From: a virus
Direction: 5' to 3' (one strand)
IMG/VR virus record: IMGVR_UViG_3300037296_000224
Location: 1-30,978 of that record
DNA length: 30,978 bases
Shown in pieces: positions 6,138 to 13,940 of this stretch. The notes under the pieces are model-generated. The model was not told where the DNA came from, did no database searches, and worked only from the letters and a program-made list of their open reading frames with translations. Each line of letters opens with the position of its first letter. Position 1 is the stretch's first letter. Position numbers and translations under genes: made by a program.

Positions 6138-7991
6138 TTGGCAAAAACATTAGAACTTGGAGTTGTTCTTGGTGCTACAGATATGTTATCACCAGTCTTT
6201 TCAAAAGCAAGTACAAACCTAAACAAATTTCAAGGTAAAGTAAAAGCACTTGGTGCGAGCATGACAAAGCTTGGTGCAGTATCTCTTGGTCTTGGAGCTT
6301 CTTTAGCAATTCCACTTGGGAAAGCATTAACAAGCTATCAGGATCTAGCAGCTGCACAGGGTGAGATAGCTTCACTTGGTATAAGTGATAGTGGTATAAA
6401 AGCTATTACTAAAGCTAGTATGGAATTTTCTAATCAATTTGCTGGAACAACAGCACCTGAATTTGTAAAAGCTTCATACGATATTAAAAGTGGTATTTCA
6501 AGCTTATCTGATACAGCAGTTGGTCAATTTACAAAGTTAGCAGCTATGACTGGTGCAGCTACAAAATCTTCTACTGGTGAAATGACTTCATTATTTGCTA
6601 GTGGTTTTGGTATCTATAGACAACAATTTGAAAATTTCGGTGCTACTACTATTGGTGGTTGGAATAAACTAAGTGCTGAAGAAAAAGATGTAAAGTTTGG
6701 TGAATATTTTAGTGCTGGTATATCTTCAGCTGTTCAAGCTTTTAAAACTGATGGTGCTAATATGAGTGCTGCAATATCAAATCTTGGTGCAGCTGCTACT
6801 ACTGCAAATGTTCCATTTAATGAACAGCTTTCAATACTTGGTATGCTGCAAAAAACAATGAGTGGTAGTGAAGCAGCTACAAAATACCGAGCTTTTTTAA
6901 GTAGTGCAACTGGTGCTAGTGATAAACTTGGTCTTTCTTTTATGGATAGTAATAATCAGCTACTTTCAATGCCTGAAATTATTAGCCAAATCAAAGATAA
7001 GTATGGTGAAACAATAGATGCAGTTGAAGCTGCTGAGCTTAAAAAAGCTTTTGGAACTGAAGAAGCTGTAGCTTTAGTAACACAACTATATGATAAAACA
7101 GATGTTTTAACTGATAGTATGTATAGTTTAGGTGATAGCTTAAAACAAGGAACAGTACTCACTGAAGATATGGCTAAAAAGATGAATAAAGGTCGTGAGT
7201 TTGAAGTACTTGGTCAAAAGATGGGAAATTTATCATCATTAATTGGTCAAACATTCGCACCAGCTGCTTTAATGGTTGGTAATGTCATTGGTGATACAGT
7301 TTTAAAAGTTCAAGTATGGATGAAAGATAATGAAAAACTAGCTGGTACTATTGGTACAGTCTTAGCTGGTGTTGCTGGACTTCTTACTGTTCTTGGTACA
7401 GTAGCTATTACCGTTGGTGCTGTAACTATGGCTATACCAGCTTTAACTACTGCATTTGCTGTACTAAGTGGTGGTATTGGTTTTCTTGGTACTACTATTG
7501 GTTTTGTAGGTAAAATGTTTTTAATGAACCCTATAGGTTTGGCTGTAACTGCTATAGCAACTGCTGCATATTTGATTTATGATAATTGGCAACCAATAAG
7601 TGAATTTTTTATAAACTTATGGGGTGGTGTTACATTAGCAGCTGATAGCTTTTTTAACTGGATAAGTTCTAAGTTTGATTGGTTTGGTAAATCTGTAAGT
7701 AAGTTAAAAAATATTGGTTCATCAATAGCTGGTTTTTTTGGTTTTGGTGGTGATGATCAAAAAGAAAATACAAAAAAAGCAACTGCTAGTAAAAGTGTTT
7801 CAATAGCTCAGCCAAGAATGAACTATGCCACACCAAATATAAGTAGTCCAGCTTCACAAAAAAATCAAAATATTACACAACATATAAAAGTAAATGTACA
7901 AAATCCATCTAGTAATGTTGAAGTAGAAACTGCTATAAGAAATGCTATGGCTAATGGTGGAGCTGATAGAGGGTTAAGTGATGATTTATAA
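6138..7991 (+). CDS. T: Tail tape measure protein (P2 T-like)
   Basis: The 617-residue product has the TP901/P2-type tape-measure organisation: the N-terminal stretch LGATDMLSPVFSKASTNLNKFQGKVKALG, a long Ala/Gly/Ser-rich region (70-380), a hydrophobic segment with probable membrane-inserting helices (about 400-485: LAGVAGLLTVLGTVAITVGAV, then FLGTTIGFVG) and a polar C-terminus. Tape measure length sets tail length; at 617 residues it is shorter than P2 T (815), implying a shorter tail. It uses a TTG start at 6138, directly after the E' stop and preceded by AAAAAGGA. Confidence 0.92.
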   Translation: MAKTLELGVVLGATDMLSPVFSKASTNLNKFQGKVKALGASMTKLGAVSLGLGASLAIPLGKALTSYQDLAAAQGEIASLGISDSGIKAITKASMEFSNQFAGTTAPEFVKASYDIKSGISSLSDTAVGQFTKLAAMTGAATKSSTGEMTSLFASGFGIYRQQFENFGATTIGGWNKLSAEEKDVKFGEYFSAGISSAVQAFKTDGANMSAAISNLGAAATTANVPFNEQLSILGMLQKTMSGSEAATKYRAFLSSATGASDKLGLSFMDSNNQLLSMPEIISQIKDKYGETIDAVEAAELKKAFGTEEAVALVTQLYDKTDVLTDSMYSLGDSLKQGTVLTEDMAKKMNKGREFEVLGQKMGNLSSLIGQTFAPAALMVGNVIGDTVLKVQVWMKDNEKLAGTIGTVLAGVAGLLTVLGTVAITVGAVTMAIPALTTAFAVLSGGIGFLGTTIGFVGKMFLMNPIGLAVTAIATAAYLIYDNWQPISEFFINLWGGVTLAADSFFNWISSKFDWFGKSVSKLKNIGSSIAGFFGFGGDDQKENTKKATASKSVSIAQPRMNYATPNISSPASQKNQNITQHIKVNVQNPSSNVEVETAIRNAMANGGADRGLSDDL

Positions 7992-8066
7992 TAAATATAT
8001 TTTTTGTCCCCTTTTAAAATCTTTACTTATTTTAATAAACTCTTATAAATTAAATAGGGGTTTATT

Positions 8067-8453
8067 TTGTTAGCACAAATAGGTGATTATCTTTTTGAAA
8101 TAAATGATACAAATTTTAATAAACTCAGTAGAAAAGTAAACTTTGGATTTACTGCACAAAAGCGACTAGGTAACTTTGATGGTTGGCAAGGTGTAGGTAA
8201 ATATGAAGAAACTATAAATATTGATGGCACACTTATAGCTAAAAGCCAAACTCAGTTAAAAGACTTTGAACTGATGGCTAGGGAAAAATTACCGGCAACT
8301 ATGGCTTTTACTAATGGTACTTGCTTAACTGTAATTATTTTGGATTTTGAAAATGAAAGAAATACATTTTTAAAAGATGGTTCATTTTTAAGACAAACAT
8401 ATAAAATAAGCCTTGGTGTTGTAGGTGATGGGTTTAATTATGAAAACAATTAA
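8067..8453 (+). CDS. U: Tail protein U (P2 gpU-like)
   Basis: The 128-residue protein belongs to the P2 gpU family of baseplate/tail completion proteins, with the family pattern MLAQIGDYLFEI at the N-terminus, QKRLGNFDGWQGVGKYEETINIDG in the middle and FLKDGSFLRQTYKISL near the end. It uses a TTG start with AGGGG 6 bases upstream; no ATG would give the conserved N-terminus. It sits in the P2 order T-U-X-D. The 75 bases between T and U hold no gene. Confidence 0.9.
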   Translation: MLAQIGDYLFEINDTNFNKLSRKVNFGFTAQKRLGNFDGWQGVGKYEETINIDGTLIAKSQTQLKDFELMAREKLPATMAFTNGTCLTVIILDFENERNTFLKDGSFLRQTYKISLGVVGDGFNYENN

Positions 8454-8643
8454 TGCACAGACTGGTGGTAGATTAGACCAAATAACATACTTACAATATG
8501 GCACACTTGATATATTTGATAAGGTGCTTGAAGCAAATCCACATTTAGCTACTAAAGTTATTTTAGATGATGGTGATATTGTAAATATCCCAGTAATTGA
8601 AATCAAAAAAGAAACTACCAAGGAAGTAAAAAGCCTATGGTGA
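8440..8643 (+). CDS. X: Tail protein X (P2 gpX-like)
   Basis: A small tail protein of the P2 gpX type, which has a LysM-like fold. Starting at the ATG 8440 it has 67 residues; upstream in-frame GTG 8425 and ATG 8428 would add up to 5. The core is GGRLDQITYLQYGTLDIFDKVLEANPHLA and ILDDGDIVNIPVIE, close to the family pattern of a tyrosine, a 'VL..NP.LA' helix and a 'L..G..I.LP' strand. It overlaps U by 14 bases and D by 7, indicating coupled translation. Confidence in the family is high; the exact start is less certain. Confidence 0.85.
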   Translation: MKTINAQTGGRLDQITYLQYGTLDIFDKVLEANPHLATKVILDDGDIVNIPVIEIKKETTKEVKSLW

Positions 8644-9575
8644 AAACTCCAAACTTTAAACTACTAGCAAATGATAAAGATGTAACAGATTTACTACAAA
8701 AAGAATTAATATCAATCACATTTAAAGATGAAGCAAATGAACAAGCTGATGAATTAACTATAAAAGTTGCTGCACAATTTGCTAGACCTCAATATGAAGA
8801 TGAATTAAAGCTATATCTAGGTTATGGTACTGATTTAGCATATTGTGGTTTATTTGTGGTTCAAACTACTACAAGAGAAAGTAACAACACTTTAAGCATA
8901 AGTGCTACTGGTGTAAACTTTAGTAATGTACTCAAAGAAAAAAGAGATATTACTTATGAAAAAATATCTATAAAAGATATATGTAGCCAAATAGCTAATA
9001 GAAATGTTTTAAAGCTAAAAAGTGATTTTGATGATGTAAATATTTTATCAATAGCACAAAGTAGTGAAAGTGATTTACACTTTTTAAATAGACTGGCTAT
9101 TGATTATAATGCAATATTTAATATCAAAAATGGCACATTAATATTTACTCACAAAATCAAAGAAAATAAGAAAAATGAAGATTTACCAGCATATACATTA
9201 AGTGCTGATGAAGTAGCTAGTATCTCTATAAGACACTCAAACAAAACACTATACAAATCTTGTAAATCAATTTGGCACGATACAAAAGAAAATATAACTA
9301 AAGAAATCATAGTTGGAGTTGGTGAACCAGTTTTAATAAACAAAGGCAATTTCAAAAATGCAGCTGAAGCAAAACTAAAAGCACAAGCAAAACTAGAACG
9401 AGCTGTACAAGGTCTAGTAACTGGTAATTTAAGTACAGCTGGTAAAATTATTTTTGCTGGTGGTATATTGAACATTGAGGATACACTTGAAGATGATGGC
9501 GAGTATCAGATTAAATCAGTTGATCATAATTTTAGTGCCAATGGTTGGCAAATAAATTTAGAGTTTGAGAGGTAG
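8637..9575 (+). CDS. D: Late control D family tail hub protein (P2 gpD-like)
   Basis: The 312-residue product is of the P2 gpD family (tail hub, T4 gp27-like). Recognisable parts are the N-terminal TPNFKLLANDKDVTDLLQKELISI, the ADELTIKVAAQF strand, the LYLGYGTDLAYCGLFVVQ barrel, the ISIKDICSQIANRN helix and SDLHFLNRLAIDYNAIFNIKNGTLIF. The hub connects the tube to the central spike (the V protein at 29040). Gene order T-U-X-D is that of P2. It is the last tail gene before the lysis block. Confidence 0.9.
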   Translation: MVKTPNFKLLANDKDVTDLLQKELISITFKDEANEQADELTIKVAAQFARPQYEDELKLYLGYGTDLAYCGLFVVQTTTRESNNTLSISATGVNFSNVLKEKRDITYEKISIKDICSQIANRNVLKLKSDFDDVNILSIAQSSESDLHFLNRLAIDYNAIFNIKNGTLIFTHKIKENKKNEDLPAYTLSADEVASISIRHSNKTLYKSCKSIWHDTKENITKEIIVGVGEPVLINKGNFKNAAEAKLKAQAKLERAVQGLVTGNLSTAGKIIFAGGILNIEDTLEDDGEYQIKSVDHNFSANGWQINLEFER

Positions 9576-9581
9576 ATATAT

Positions 9582-9938
9582 ATGGAAAGTTGGATGATAA
9601 GTTTAGGTATAGCACTTTTAGGGTATGTGGCTATGTTCGTAACTACAAAATCACAAACACAACAAAATAGTAAAGATATTGAAAAGTTACAAAATATAAA
9701 TGTATCACACAAAAAAGAAGATGATATTGCACATGGCTCTATATTTACAAAACTAGATATTGCAAATGAGGTTTTAGCAGAACATAAAGTTAAACTTGGA
9801 ACTGCACCAACAATGGAACAAGTAAGAGCAGAATTTGTATCAAAAGAGATGTTTAAACAGATGGAAAAACATATTGATGAAAAGTTTGACAAACTTGAAA
9901 ATGGTATAGACAAGATACTCAATAAATTAGAAAAATAG
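9582..9938 (+). CDS. Membrane-anchored coiled-coil protein, function unknown
   Basis: A 118-residue protein with one N-terminal membrane helix (ISLGIALLGYVAMFV, about residues 6-20) followed by a charged, mostly helical tail that ends in a heptad-like coiled coil (KQMEKHIDEKFDKLENGIDKILNKLEK). It has a GAGAGGTAG ribosome-binding site and begins six bases after D, directly before the spanin pair. The layout resembles small lysis-block membrane proteins (XhlA-like haemolysin types, or antiholins), but no family is recognised. Confidence 0.6.
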   Translation: MESWMISLGIALLGYVAMFVTTKSQTQQNSKDIEKLQNINVSHKKEDDIAHGSIFTKLDIANEVLAEHKVKLGTAPTMEQVRAEFVSKEMFKQMEKHIDEKFDKLENGIDKILNKLEK

Positions 9939-9951
9939 GGAAAGGATAGAT

Positions 9952-10251
9952 ATGTTTAATCTTAAGTATTTACCTTATATTTTTATTGCTGTAGTAATAG
10001 CGTATGGATATTACACATACGTAAGTATGAAAGATACTATAAACTCTCAAAAATTTACTATAGATAACCAAAAAACAGTTATACAAACACAAATAGAAAA
10101 CGAGATAGTGATAGAACAAATACACGCTGATACTGTTAAAAAAGAGGTATTTAAAGAGGTAAGCAAAGAGAAAAAAACAACTATAGAAAAGGAGATAAAA
10201 TATGACAAAAATAATAGTGTTGATATCAATAGCACTCGTTTTTATCTGTAG
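9952..10251 (+). CDS. Rz: Inner-membrane spanin (Rz-like)
   Basis: A 99-residue protein with an N-terminal signal anchor (YLPYIFIAVVIAYGYYTYV) and a long periplasmic helical part (INSQKFTIDNQKTVIQTQIENEIVIEQI), the layout of i-spanins. In Gram-negative phages, the i-spanin pairs with an outer-membrane lipoprotein and fuses the two membranes at the end of lysis. The lipoprotein gene starts inside its 3' end, in a different frame (50-base overlap), which is characteristic of Rz/Rz1 pairs. The assignment rests on this architecture; spanin sequences are poorly conserved. Confidence 0.75.
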   Translation: MFNLKYLPYIFIAVVIAYGYYTYVSMKDTINSQKFTIDNQKTVIQTQIENEIVIEQIHADTVKKEVFKEVSKEKKTTIEKEIKYDKNNSVDINSTRFYL

Positions 10252-10471
10252 CGGTTGCACGCCTAAAGAGCAAATAGTTATAAAAAAAGAGTATATCAAA
10301 GAAGATAAATATTCTTTTAACAAAATTGATTTTGCTGGTACTTATATAGAATTAGGCTCAAAAGAGATCCAAAAAACTTGCACACCATCTCTTTTAGAAT
10401 TAAACACTATATACAAAGAAGCTATTAACTTTTATGACTGGCAAATAGATGAATATAGCTCAAAAAAATAA
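10202..10471 (+). CDS. Rz1: Outer-membrane spanin lipoprotein (Rz1-like)
   Basis: An 89-residue protein with a signal peptide ending in a lipobox, IVLISIALVFICSGC, so the mature protein would begin at Cys19 and carry lipid there. The mature part is polar and would reach across the periplasm to the i-spanin. It starts 50 bases before the end of the Rz-like gene in another frame, with AAAGGAGATAAAAT upstream as ribosome-binding site. The overlap of an anchored helical protein and a lipoprotein is the standard sign of a spanin pair. Confidence 0.78.
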   Translation: MTKIIVLISIALVFICSGCTPKEQIVIKKEYIKEDKYSFNKIDFAGTYIELGSKEIQKTCTPSLLELNTIYKEAINFYDWQIDEYSSKK

Positions 10472-10661
10472 ATGGAGATTGATCTTTAAAATAGTAAGTA
10501 TGGCACTTGCTTTTATAATATTAATAAGTGCAATTATTATGGATTATAGCGATAAAGAAGCAAAAAACTTAATAAGCATAGCGCCTATGCTTTTCGTATT
10601 TATAGGGGCAGTATTTGGAGCTGATTATTTCAGTAAACCACACGATGATTTTAAAGGATAA
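10449..10661 (+). CDS. Putative holin, two membrane segments
   Basis: A 70-residue protein with two hydrophobic helices (IFKIVSMALAFIILISAII, about 12-30; LISIAPMLFVFIGAVFGADY, about 41-60) separated by a short charged turn, and a basic N-terminus. This matches class II holins in size and shape. It overlaps the lipoprotein gene by 23 bases and is followed after two bases by the peptidase, so it forms a lysis cassette. No sequence family is recognised. Confidence 0.6.
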   Translation: MNIAQKNKWRLIFKIVSMALAFIILISAIIMDYSDKEAKNLISIAPMLFVFIGAVFGADYFSKPHDDFKG

Positions 10662-10663
10662 TT

Positions 10664-11068
10664 ATGTCATTTACATTTGGAAAAAGAAGCAAAGAAAAGT
10701 TACAAGGTGTCGAACAAATTACACAAGATCTATGCTTATTAGCACTAGAAGAAACAAAAGTTGATTTTGGTGTGATAGATGGACTTAGAACAACACAACA
10801 GCAACAAAAACTATTTTTAGAAAATAAAACAGAATTAGATGGACTTATTAAAAAATCAGCACATCAATCAGGGTTAGCAATAGATGTAATTCCAGTTACT
10901 AAACTAGATATTTGGGATATAAATAATCCTGATGTATCGGTATTGTGGTTTGAAATTTATCGTGGATTTATGAGAGCATCAAGAAAGTTAAATATTAATT
11001 TAGAGTTTGGATTTTCTTATAATATTAGTGGTGGTAGAGATTATCCGCATATACAGATAATTCCGTAA
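10664..11068 (+). CDS. Endolysin, M15-family metallopeptidase
   Basis: The 134-residue protein matches phage L-alanyl-D-glutamate/D-Ala-D-Ala M15 peptidases that cut peptidoglycan cross-peptides. Zinc ligands are visible: H67 and D74 in SAHQSGLAIDV (S-x-H-x-x-G-x-A-x-D) and H129 in DYPHIQI; E114 in NLEFGF is the likely catalytic glutamate. GVIDGLRTTQQQQKLF is the usual N-terminal block. It has no signal peptide, so it presumably needs the holin to reach the wall. It is the last gene of the rightward late operon; the integrase lies beyond it in opposite orientation. Confidence 0.9.
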   Translation: MSFTFGKRSKEKLQGVEQITQDLCLLALEETKVDFGVIDGLRTTQQQQKLFLENKTELDGLIKKSAHQSGLAIDVIPVTKLDIWDINNPDVSVLWFEIYRGFMRASRKLNINLEFGFSYNISGGRDYPHIQIIP

Positions 11069-11229
11069 CAAAAACCGTTACAAAAACCGTTACAAAATAC
11101 TAAAAAAAACTACTTTTGCGATAAGGCAGTGGCTTTATTTAGTATTAAATGGACTAATAGACATTAAACTAAGAATGTGATAAACATAGTAGTTTAGGCA
11201 CTTTTAGAGGTGTCGTCACAAAAACTGTT
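11068..11229. repeat. Repeats near int, candidate attP arm-type sites
   Basis: The 12-base sequence ACAAAAACCGTT occurs in direct tandem at 11068-11079 and 11080-11091, and once more with one change (ACAAAAACTGTT) at 11218-11229 inside the integrase 3' end. Repeats of this kind around the stretch next to an integrase gene are often arm-type binding sites of attP. The approximately 125 bases between the endolysin and integrase also hold an inverted repeat, AAACTACT/AGTAGTTT. No core crossover sequence or tRNA fragment could be recognised. Confidence 0.4.
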
Positions 11230-12300
11230 ACAAAAAACATTAAGTGACGTGTCTATTTTGTCCGTTTCATCTTTTAAAAATTTGTTATAATGCTTTATTA
11301 GCATTTGTATATTTGCATGACCTAAGATACTTGCAACCTCATTCATGCTAAATTTATTACTGTTTAGCAATGTAGTAGCGAATGTGTGTCTTGTTTGGTA
11401 TAAAGTCCTATATGGTATCTTCAATCGTTTTAAAAGTGGCATCCACATAAACTTACGAACATTTGGTAAATGTGGCTGTTTCCCTTTATCTGTTAAAAAT
11501 ACATAAGTTTTCATTCCAGTTACTCTTTGTTGATCTATTAAAAACGGAACTAAATTATCAAATAATGGTATAAATCTTGCTTTACCAGTTTTTGTTGTTC
11601 CCTCTTCATATTGTCCTCGTGTCGAATCTATATAAATCTTTTTATTTTTAAAATCTATATTTTGCCATTTTAAAGCAAATAGTTCACCAGTTCTTGCACC
11701 TGTAAAAAATCCAGTTGCTAAAAAGTTTTTAAACCATCCACCAGCAGTATCTAAAATGGTAGAAACTTCATCTATATCAAATGGAAATACATCTGCTTTT
11801 ATTTTATCTTTTGGTAGCTTTACTTTGTTACAAGGATTTATTTCTAAAACCTCGCAAAATATCGCTTCATCAAAAACACCTCTTAAAACGCTTAAATACT
11901 GTTTTGCTGAACTTGTCTTAATATTTAGTGACAAAAGTATATCTCGTATCTCATTTGCTTTAATATCTGCTATATCTCTATCTTTAAAAAATCTTACCCA
12001 TTTATTCAATGTTGCAGTATAATTTTTCAATGAAGATGGTTTTGCATCTCTTTCTTTTATATTTAGAGTTTTTTGACTATAATTGTCAAATGTATTTTTA
12101 TTAACTTCTTGCTTTGTAAGTACGATCTCACCGCTAAGTATTTTCGCACGAACAAGAGGAAGCACCTCTTTTTTAACTTTATCTAAATCTTTCTCTAGAT
12201 AATTTGTTTTTTGAACAACCCTTTTACCGTTGATCGAAAAATTCAGATAAAGAAACTGGCTGTCTTTTCTCTTGAATACAGTCCCTTTGCTTATTTTCAT
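11194..12300 (-). CDS. int: Tyrosine-recombinase integrase
   Basis: A 368-residue phage integrase. The N-terminal 60 residues form an arm-binding-like domain (FLYLNFSINGKRVVQKT), followed by a SAM-like core-binding domain (SSLKNYTATLNKWVRFF, to about 165). The catalytic domain contains R203 (GARTGEL), a probable lysine at 237 (TKTGKARFIP), R304 in YQTRHTFAT, H328 (LGHANIQ) and the nucleophile Y338 (KHYNKF). In the H-x-x-R box the first position is Y301, a variation seen in related integrases. It overlaps an excisionase-like gene by 77 bases and is the last gene of the leftward operon. It probably integrates the phage at an attachment site just downstream. Confidence 0.93.
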   Translation of the reverse strand: MKISKGTVFKRKDSQFLYLNFSINGKRVVQKTNYLEKDLDKVKKEVLPLVRAKILSGEIVLTKQEVNKNTFDNYSQKTLNIKERDAKPSSLKNYTATLNKWVRFFKDRDIADIKANEIRDILLSLNIKTSSAKQYLSVLRGVFDEAIFCEVLEINPCNKVKLPKDKIKADVFPFDIDEVSTILDTAGGWFKNFLATGFFTGARTGELFALKWQNIDFKNKKIYIDSTRGQYEEGTTKTGKARFIPLFDNLVPFLIDQQRVTGMKTYVFLTDKGKQPHLPNVRKFMWMPLLKRLKIPYRTLYQTRHTFATTLLNSNKFSMNEVASILGHANIQMLIKHYNKFLKDETDKIDTSLNVFCNSFCDDTSKSA

Positions 12301-12538
12301 TGTGTTTTCCTTGTGTTAAGAAATCCACCGCCTTATCGCTAAATAATATTTTACCACCATTAGGCTTAGAATAGTGAAGTCCTTCTGTTAATTTTGCTTT
12401 GAGTTTATATAGCGTAGCAACTGCAAATTTTGTTCTTTTTGATAACTCTTCAATCGTAAAATAGAAGTTCATATCTTTTGGAACTAACTTGTATTCTATA
12501 TCATCTAGTATTATTGTTTTGAATTTGAAAGCACTCAT
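12224..12538 (-). CDS. Small HTH protein, probable excisionase
   Basis: A protein of 104 residues from the ATG at 12538, which has an excellent GAGGAG ribosome-binding site; a longer in-frame TTG start at 12556 would itself lie over that site and is unlikely. Residues 26-70 (FTIEELSKRTKFAVATLYKLKAKL then GKILFSDKAVDFL) look like the MerR/excisionase-type winged helix-turn-helix that reads 'turn, recognition helix, wing'. It overlaps int by 77 bases, an arrangement typical of xis-int. A role in controlling direction of recombination is inferred. Confidence 0.65.
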   Translation of the reverse strand: MSAFKFKTIILDDIEYKLVPKDMNFYFTIEELSKRTKFAVATLYKLKAKLTEGLHYSKPNGGKILFSDKAVDFLTQGKHNENKQRDCIQEKRQPVSLSEFFDQR

Positions 12539-12570
12539 AATTTTCTCCTCTCTCAAAAATTTCTCTAACT

Positions 12571-12601
12571 TTTATAGTATAAATCTCATTTTTTTTATCA
12601 A
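12571..12601 (-). promoter_or_regulatory. Candidate promoter for xis-int
   Basis: Reading leftward, TTGATA (12601-12596) is followed after 16 bases by TACTAT and directly by TATAAA (to 12571), about 33 bases before the start of the excisionase-like gene. It lies in the 72 bases between dut and that gene, so int and xis could be transcribed independently of the ssb-dut operon. A/T richness limits certainty. Confidence 0.35.
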
Positions 12602-12610
12602 TATCTAGGT

Positions 12611-13111
12611 CTATAATTTACAATTATCATCTTCCGCAACTCCTAATTCATTTAACATTTTCACACTTTTATAAATATCTTTTTTATCAGTACTTCCAAA
12701 ACCACCACTTCTTTCATCTTCACTATCAATATCATCATCAAATGCTAATACTGTTCTATTTTCACAATTTTGTACAAATCTATGTAGCTGTACTGGATTG
12801 TGTACTATCATCATAATTTCATCTTTATAATCTAAATCAATTACGCCTACACCATTTGGAAGTATTAGACCTTTTTTACCTAATCCACTTCTTAGCATAA
12901 GTTGTAAGTAGTGAGATTTTAAATAGTTTTCTTTAAATTGTTCATCTTTAAATTCAACACATAAACCATCTAAATCAATTTTTACACCTAGTGGTACAAG
13001 TACAGTTTCACCAGCTGCAATAGTAATATCTTCTTTAGCTCTTAAATCTACAGCAGCACTATATTTAGTACCTCTTGTAGGTGTACAAGCTTCATCTAAA
13101 ATTTTAAACAT
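12611..13111 (-). CDS. dut: dUTPase (trimeric dUTP diphosphatase)
   Basis: Hydrolyses dUTP to dUMP and pyrophosphate, keeping uracil out of phage DNA and feeding dTMP synthesis. The 166-residue product shows motif 1 SAAVDLRA (18-25), motif 2 RSGLGKKGLIL (74-84), motif 3 NGVGVIDLDYKDEI (86-99) with the catalytic aspartate and tyrosine, and the glycine-rich motif 5 RSGGFGSTDK (134-143). Motif 4 is weak. An insertion, VEFKDEQFKENYLKSHYLQLM, between motifs 1 and 2 and a C-terminal extension after motif 5 are longer than in typical bacterial enzymes. The ribosome-binding site is GGGAG. It lies in the leftward early operon. Confidence 0.92.
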   Translation of the reverse strand: MFKILDEACTPTRGTKYSAAVDLRAKEDITIAAGETVLVPLGVKIDLDGLCVEFKDEQFKENYLKSHYLQLMLRSGLGKKGLILPNGVGVIDLDYKDEIMMIVHNPVQLHRFVQNCENRTVLAFDDDIDSEDERSGGFGSTDKKDIYKSVKMLNELGVAEDDNCKL

Positions 13112-13180
13112 CTTTTTTTAACTCCCTTAATTTTCACTATCTCTTTCTCCTAGACATCTTTTTTCTGTTTGTTTTAAGGG

Positions 13181-13864
13181 TTAGCATCTGTATTCCACCA
13201 GTTCATACTCATATACAAATACAAAAGGTTTATCTTCCCATCTATAACGCTTTTTAGCTGTTGCGTTCCAAAGATACTTGTACCAAGTAAATGGACTGTC
13301 ACCTTTTTCTAAAATATTATCATGCATATAATATTTATCAACATTCAATCCCTCTTTGACAATATCCTTCTCACTAATATCTTGTAATCCCTCAACTTTT
13401 ATAGAAGTGATTTTATAAAAGTATCTAGCAAGTGACTTGCAACAACCATTAGGTATTCCTTTGCAATCCCATAACCAAGATTTAGCATTTTCAGGAAAAT
13501 CATCCCAGTGATAAAAAATCTCTCCATCTCCGAGATATTGAACATCTGCATAATCATCTAATTCGGCTCCACCATAATTACCAGCAGCACTATAGTGTAT
13601 TATTTTAGCTGGTTCTCTTATCCAAATAATATCACCGACTTTGTATTTAGAAACATAATCTATAAACTCTTTTGTTGTTGATACATCAACAGCACCATTT
13701 TTGTTTTGATATTCTATACAGTCATGTTTAGTGCTATAAATCAGATAATTACTAACAACTCTTCGTGTCATAGTTTTATGTTTTAATAGTTTTGCTACTG
13801 TTTGGTTTACTACTAGGGGTTTTGCTATTTCTAATAGTTGTTGTTTTATTGGTAGGTTATTCAT
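13181..13864 (-). CDS. ASCH-like phage protein
   Basis: The 227-residue product resembles phage proteins with an ASCH-like RNA-binding fold: an early TMTRRVV motif (31-37), a KYKVGDIIWIRE strand (74-85), ARYFYKITSIKVEGLQDISEKDIVKEG (145-171) and a closing tryptophan-rich FVFVYEYELVEY. These proteins are common in the early regions of temperate phages, with unproven roles in RNA or nucleotide-linked processes. It starts at 13864 within the end of a 27-residue gene (8-base overlap). Confidence 0.6.
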   Translation of the reverse strand: MNNLPIKQQLLEIAKPLVVNQTVAKLLKHKTMTRRVVSNYLIYSTKHDCIEYQNKNGAVDVSTTKEFIDYVSKYKVGDIIWIREPAKIIHYSAAGNYGGAELDDYADVQYLGDGEIFYHWDDFPENAKSWLWDCKGIPNGCCKSLARYFYKITSIKVEGLQDISEKDIVKEGLNVDKYYMHDNILEKGDSPFTWYKYLWNATAKKRYRWEDKPFVFVYEYELVEYRC

Positions 13865-13940
13865 AATACTTGTCCCATTCTTCTTTTGTAGCCTGTTTTA
13901 AAAATAGCTCTATTCTTTTTTGGTGAAAGTCTTCATTCAT
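13857..13940 (-). CDS. 27-residue acidic/basic mini-protein
   Basis: A 28-codon frame from the ATG at 13940, reading MNEDFHQKRIELF and ending KEEWDKYYE. Its start overlaps the stop of the zinc-ribbon gene as ATGA, and its end overlaps the next gene by 8 bases, so it is placed for coupled translation in a gap-free operon. A ribosome-binding site (AGAGGA) lies upstream. It is likely a single amphipathic helix. Function unknown; being so short, it could still be fortuitous. Confidence 0.55.
   Translation of the reverse strand: MNEDFHQKRIELFLKQATKEEWDKYYE

Noticed and set aside
8388-8621. Open frames on the opposite strand inside tail genes (for example here, 9524-9922 and 9970-10323)
   Set aside because: They are antisense to well-supported genes, lack ribosome-binding sites and translate to hydrophobic or Ser-rich strings typical of reversed A/T-rich genes.
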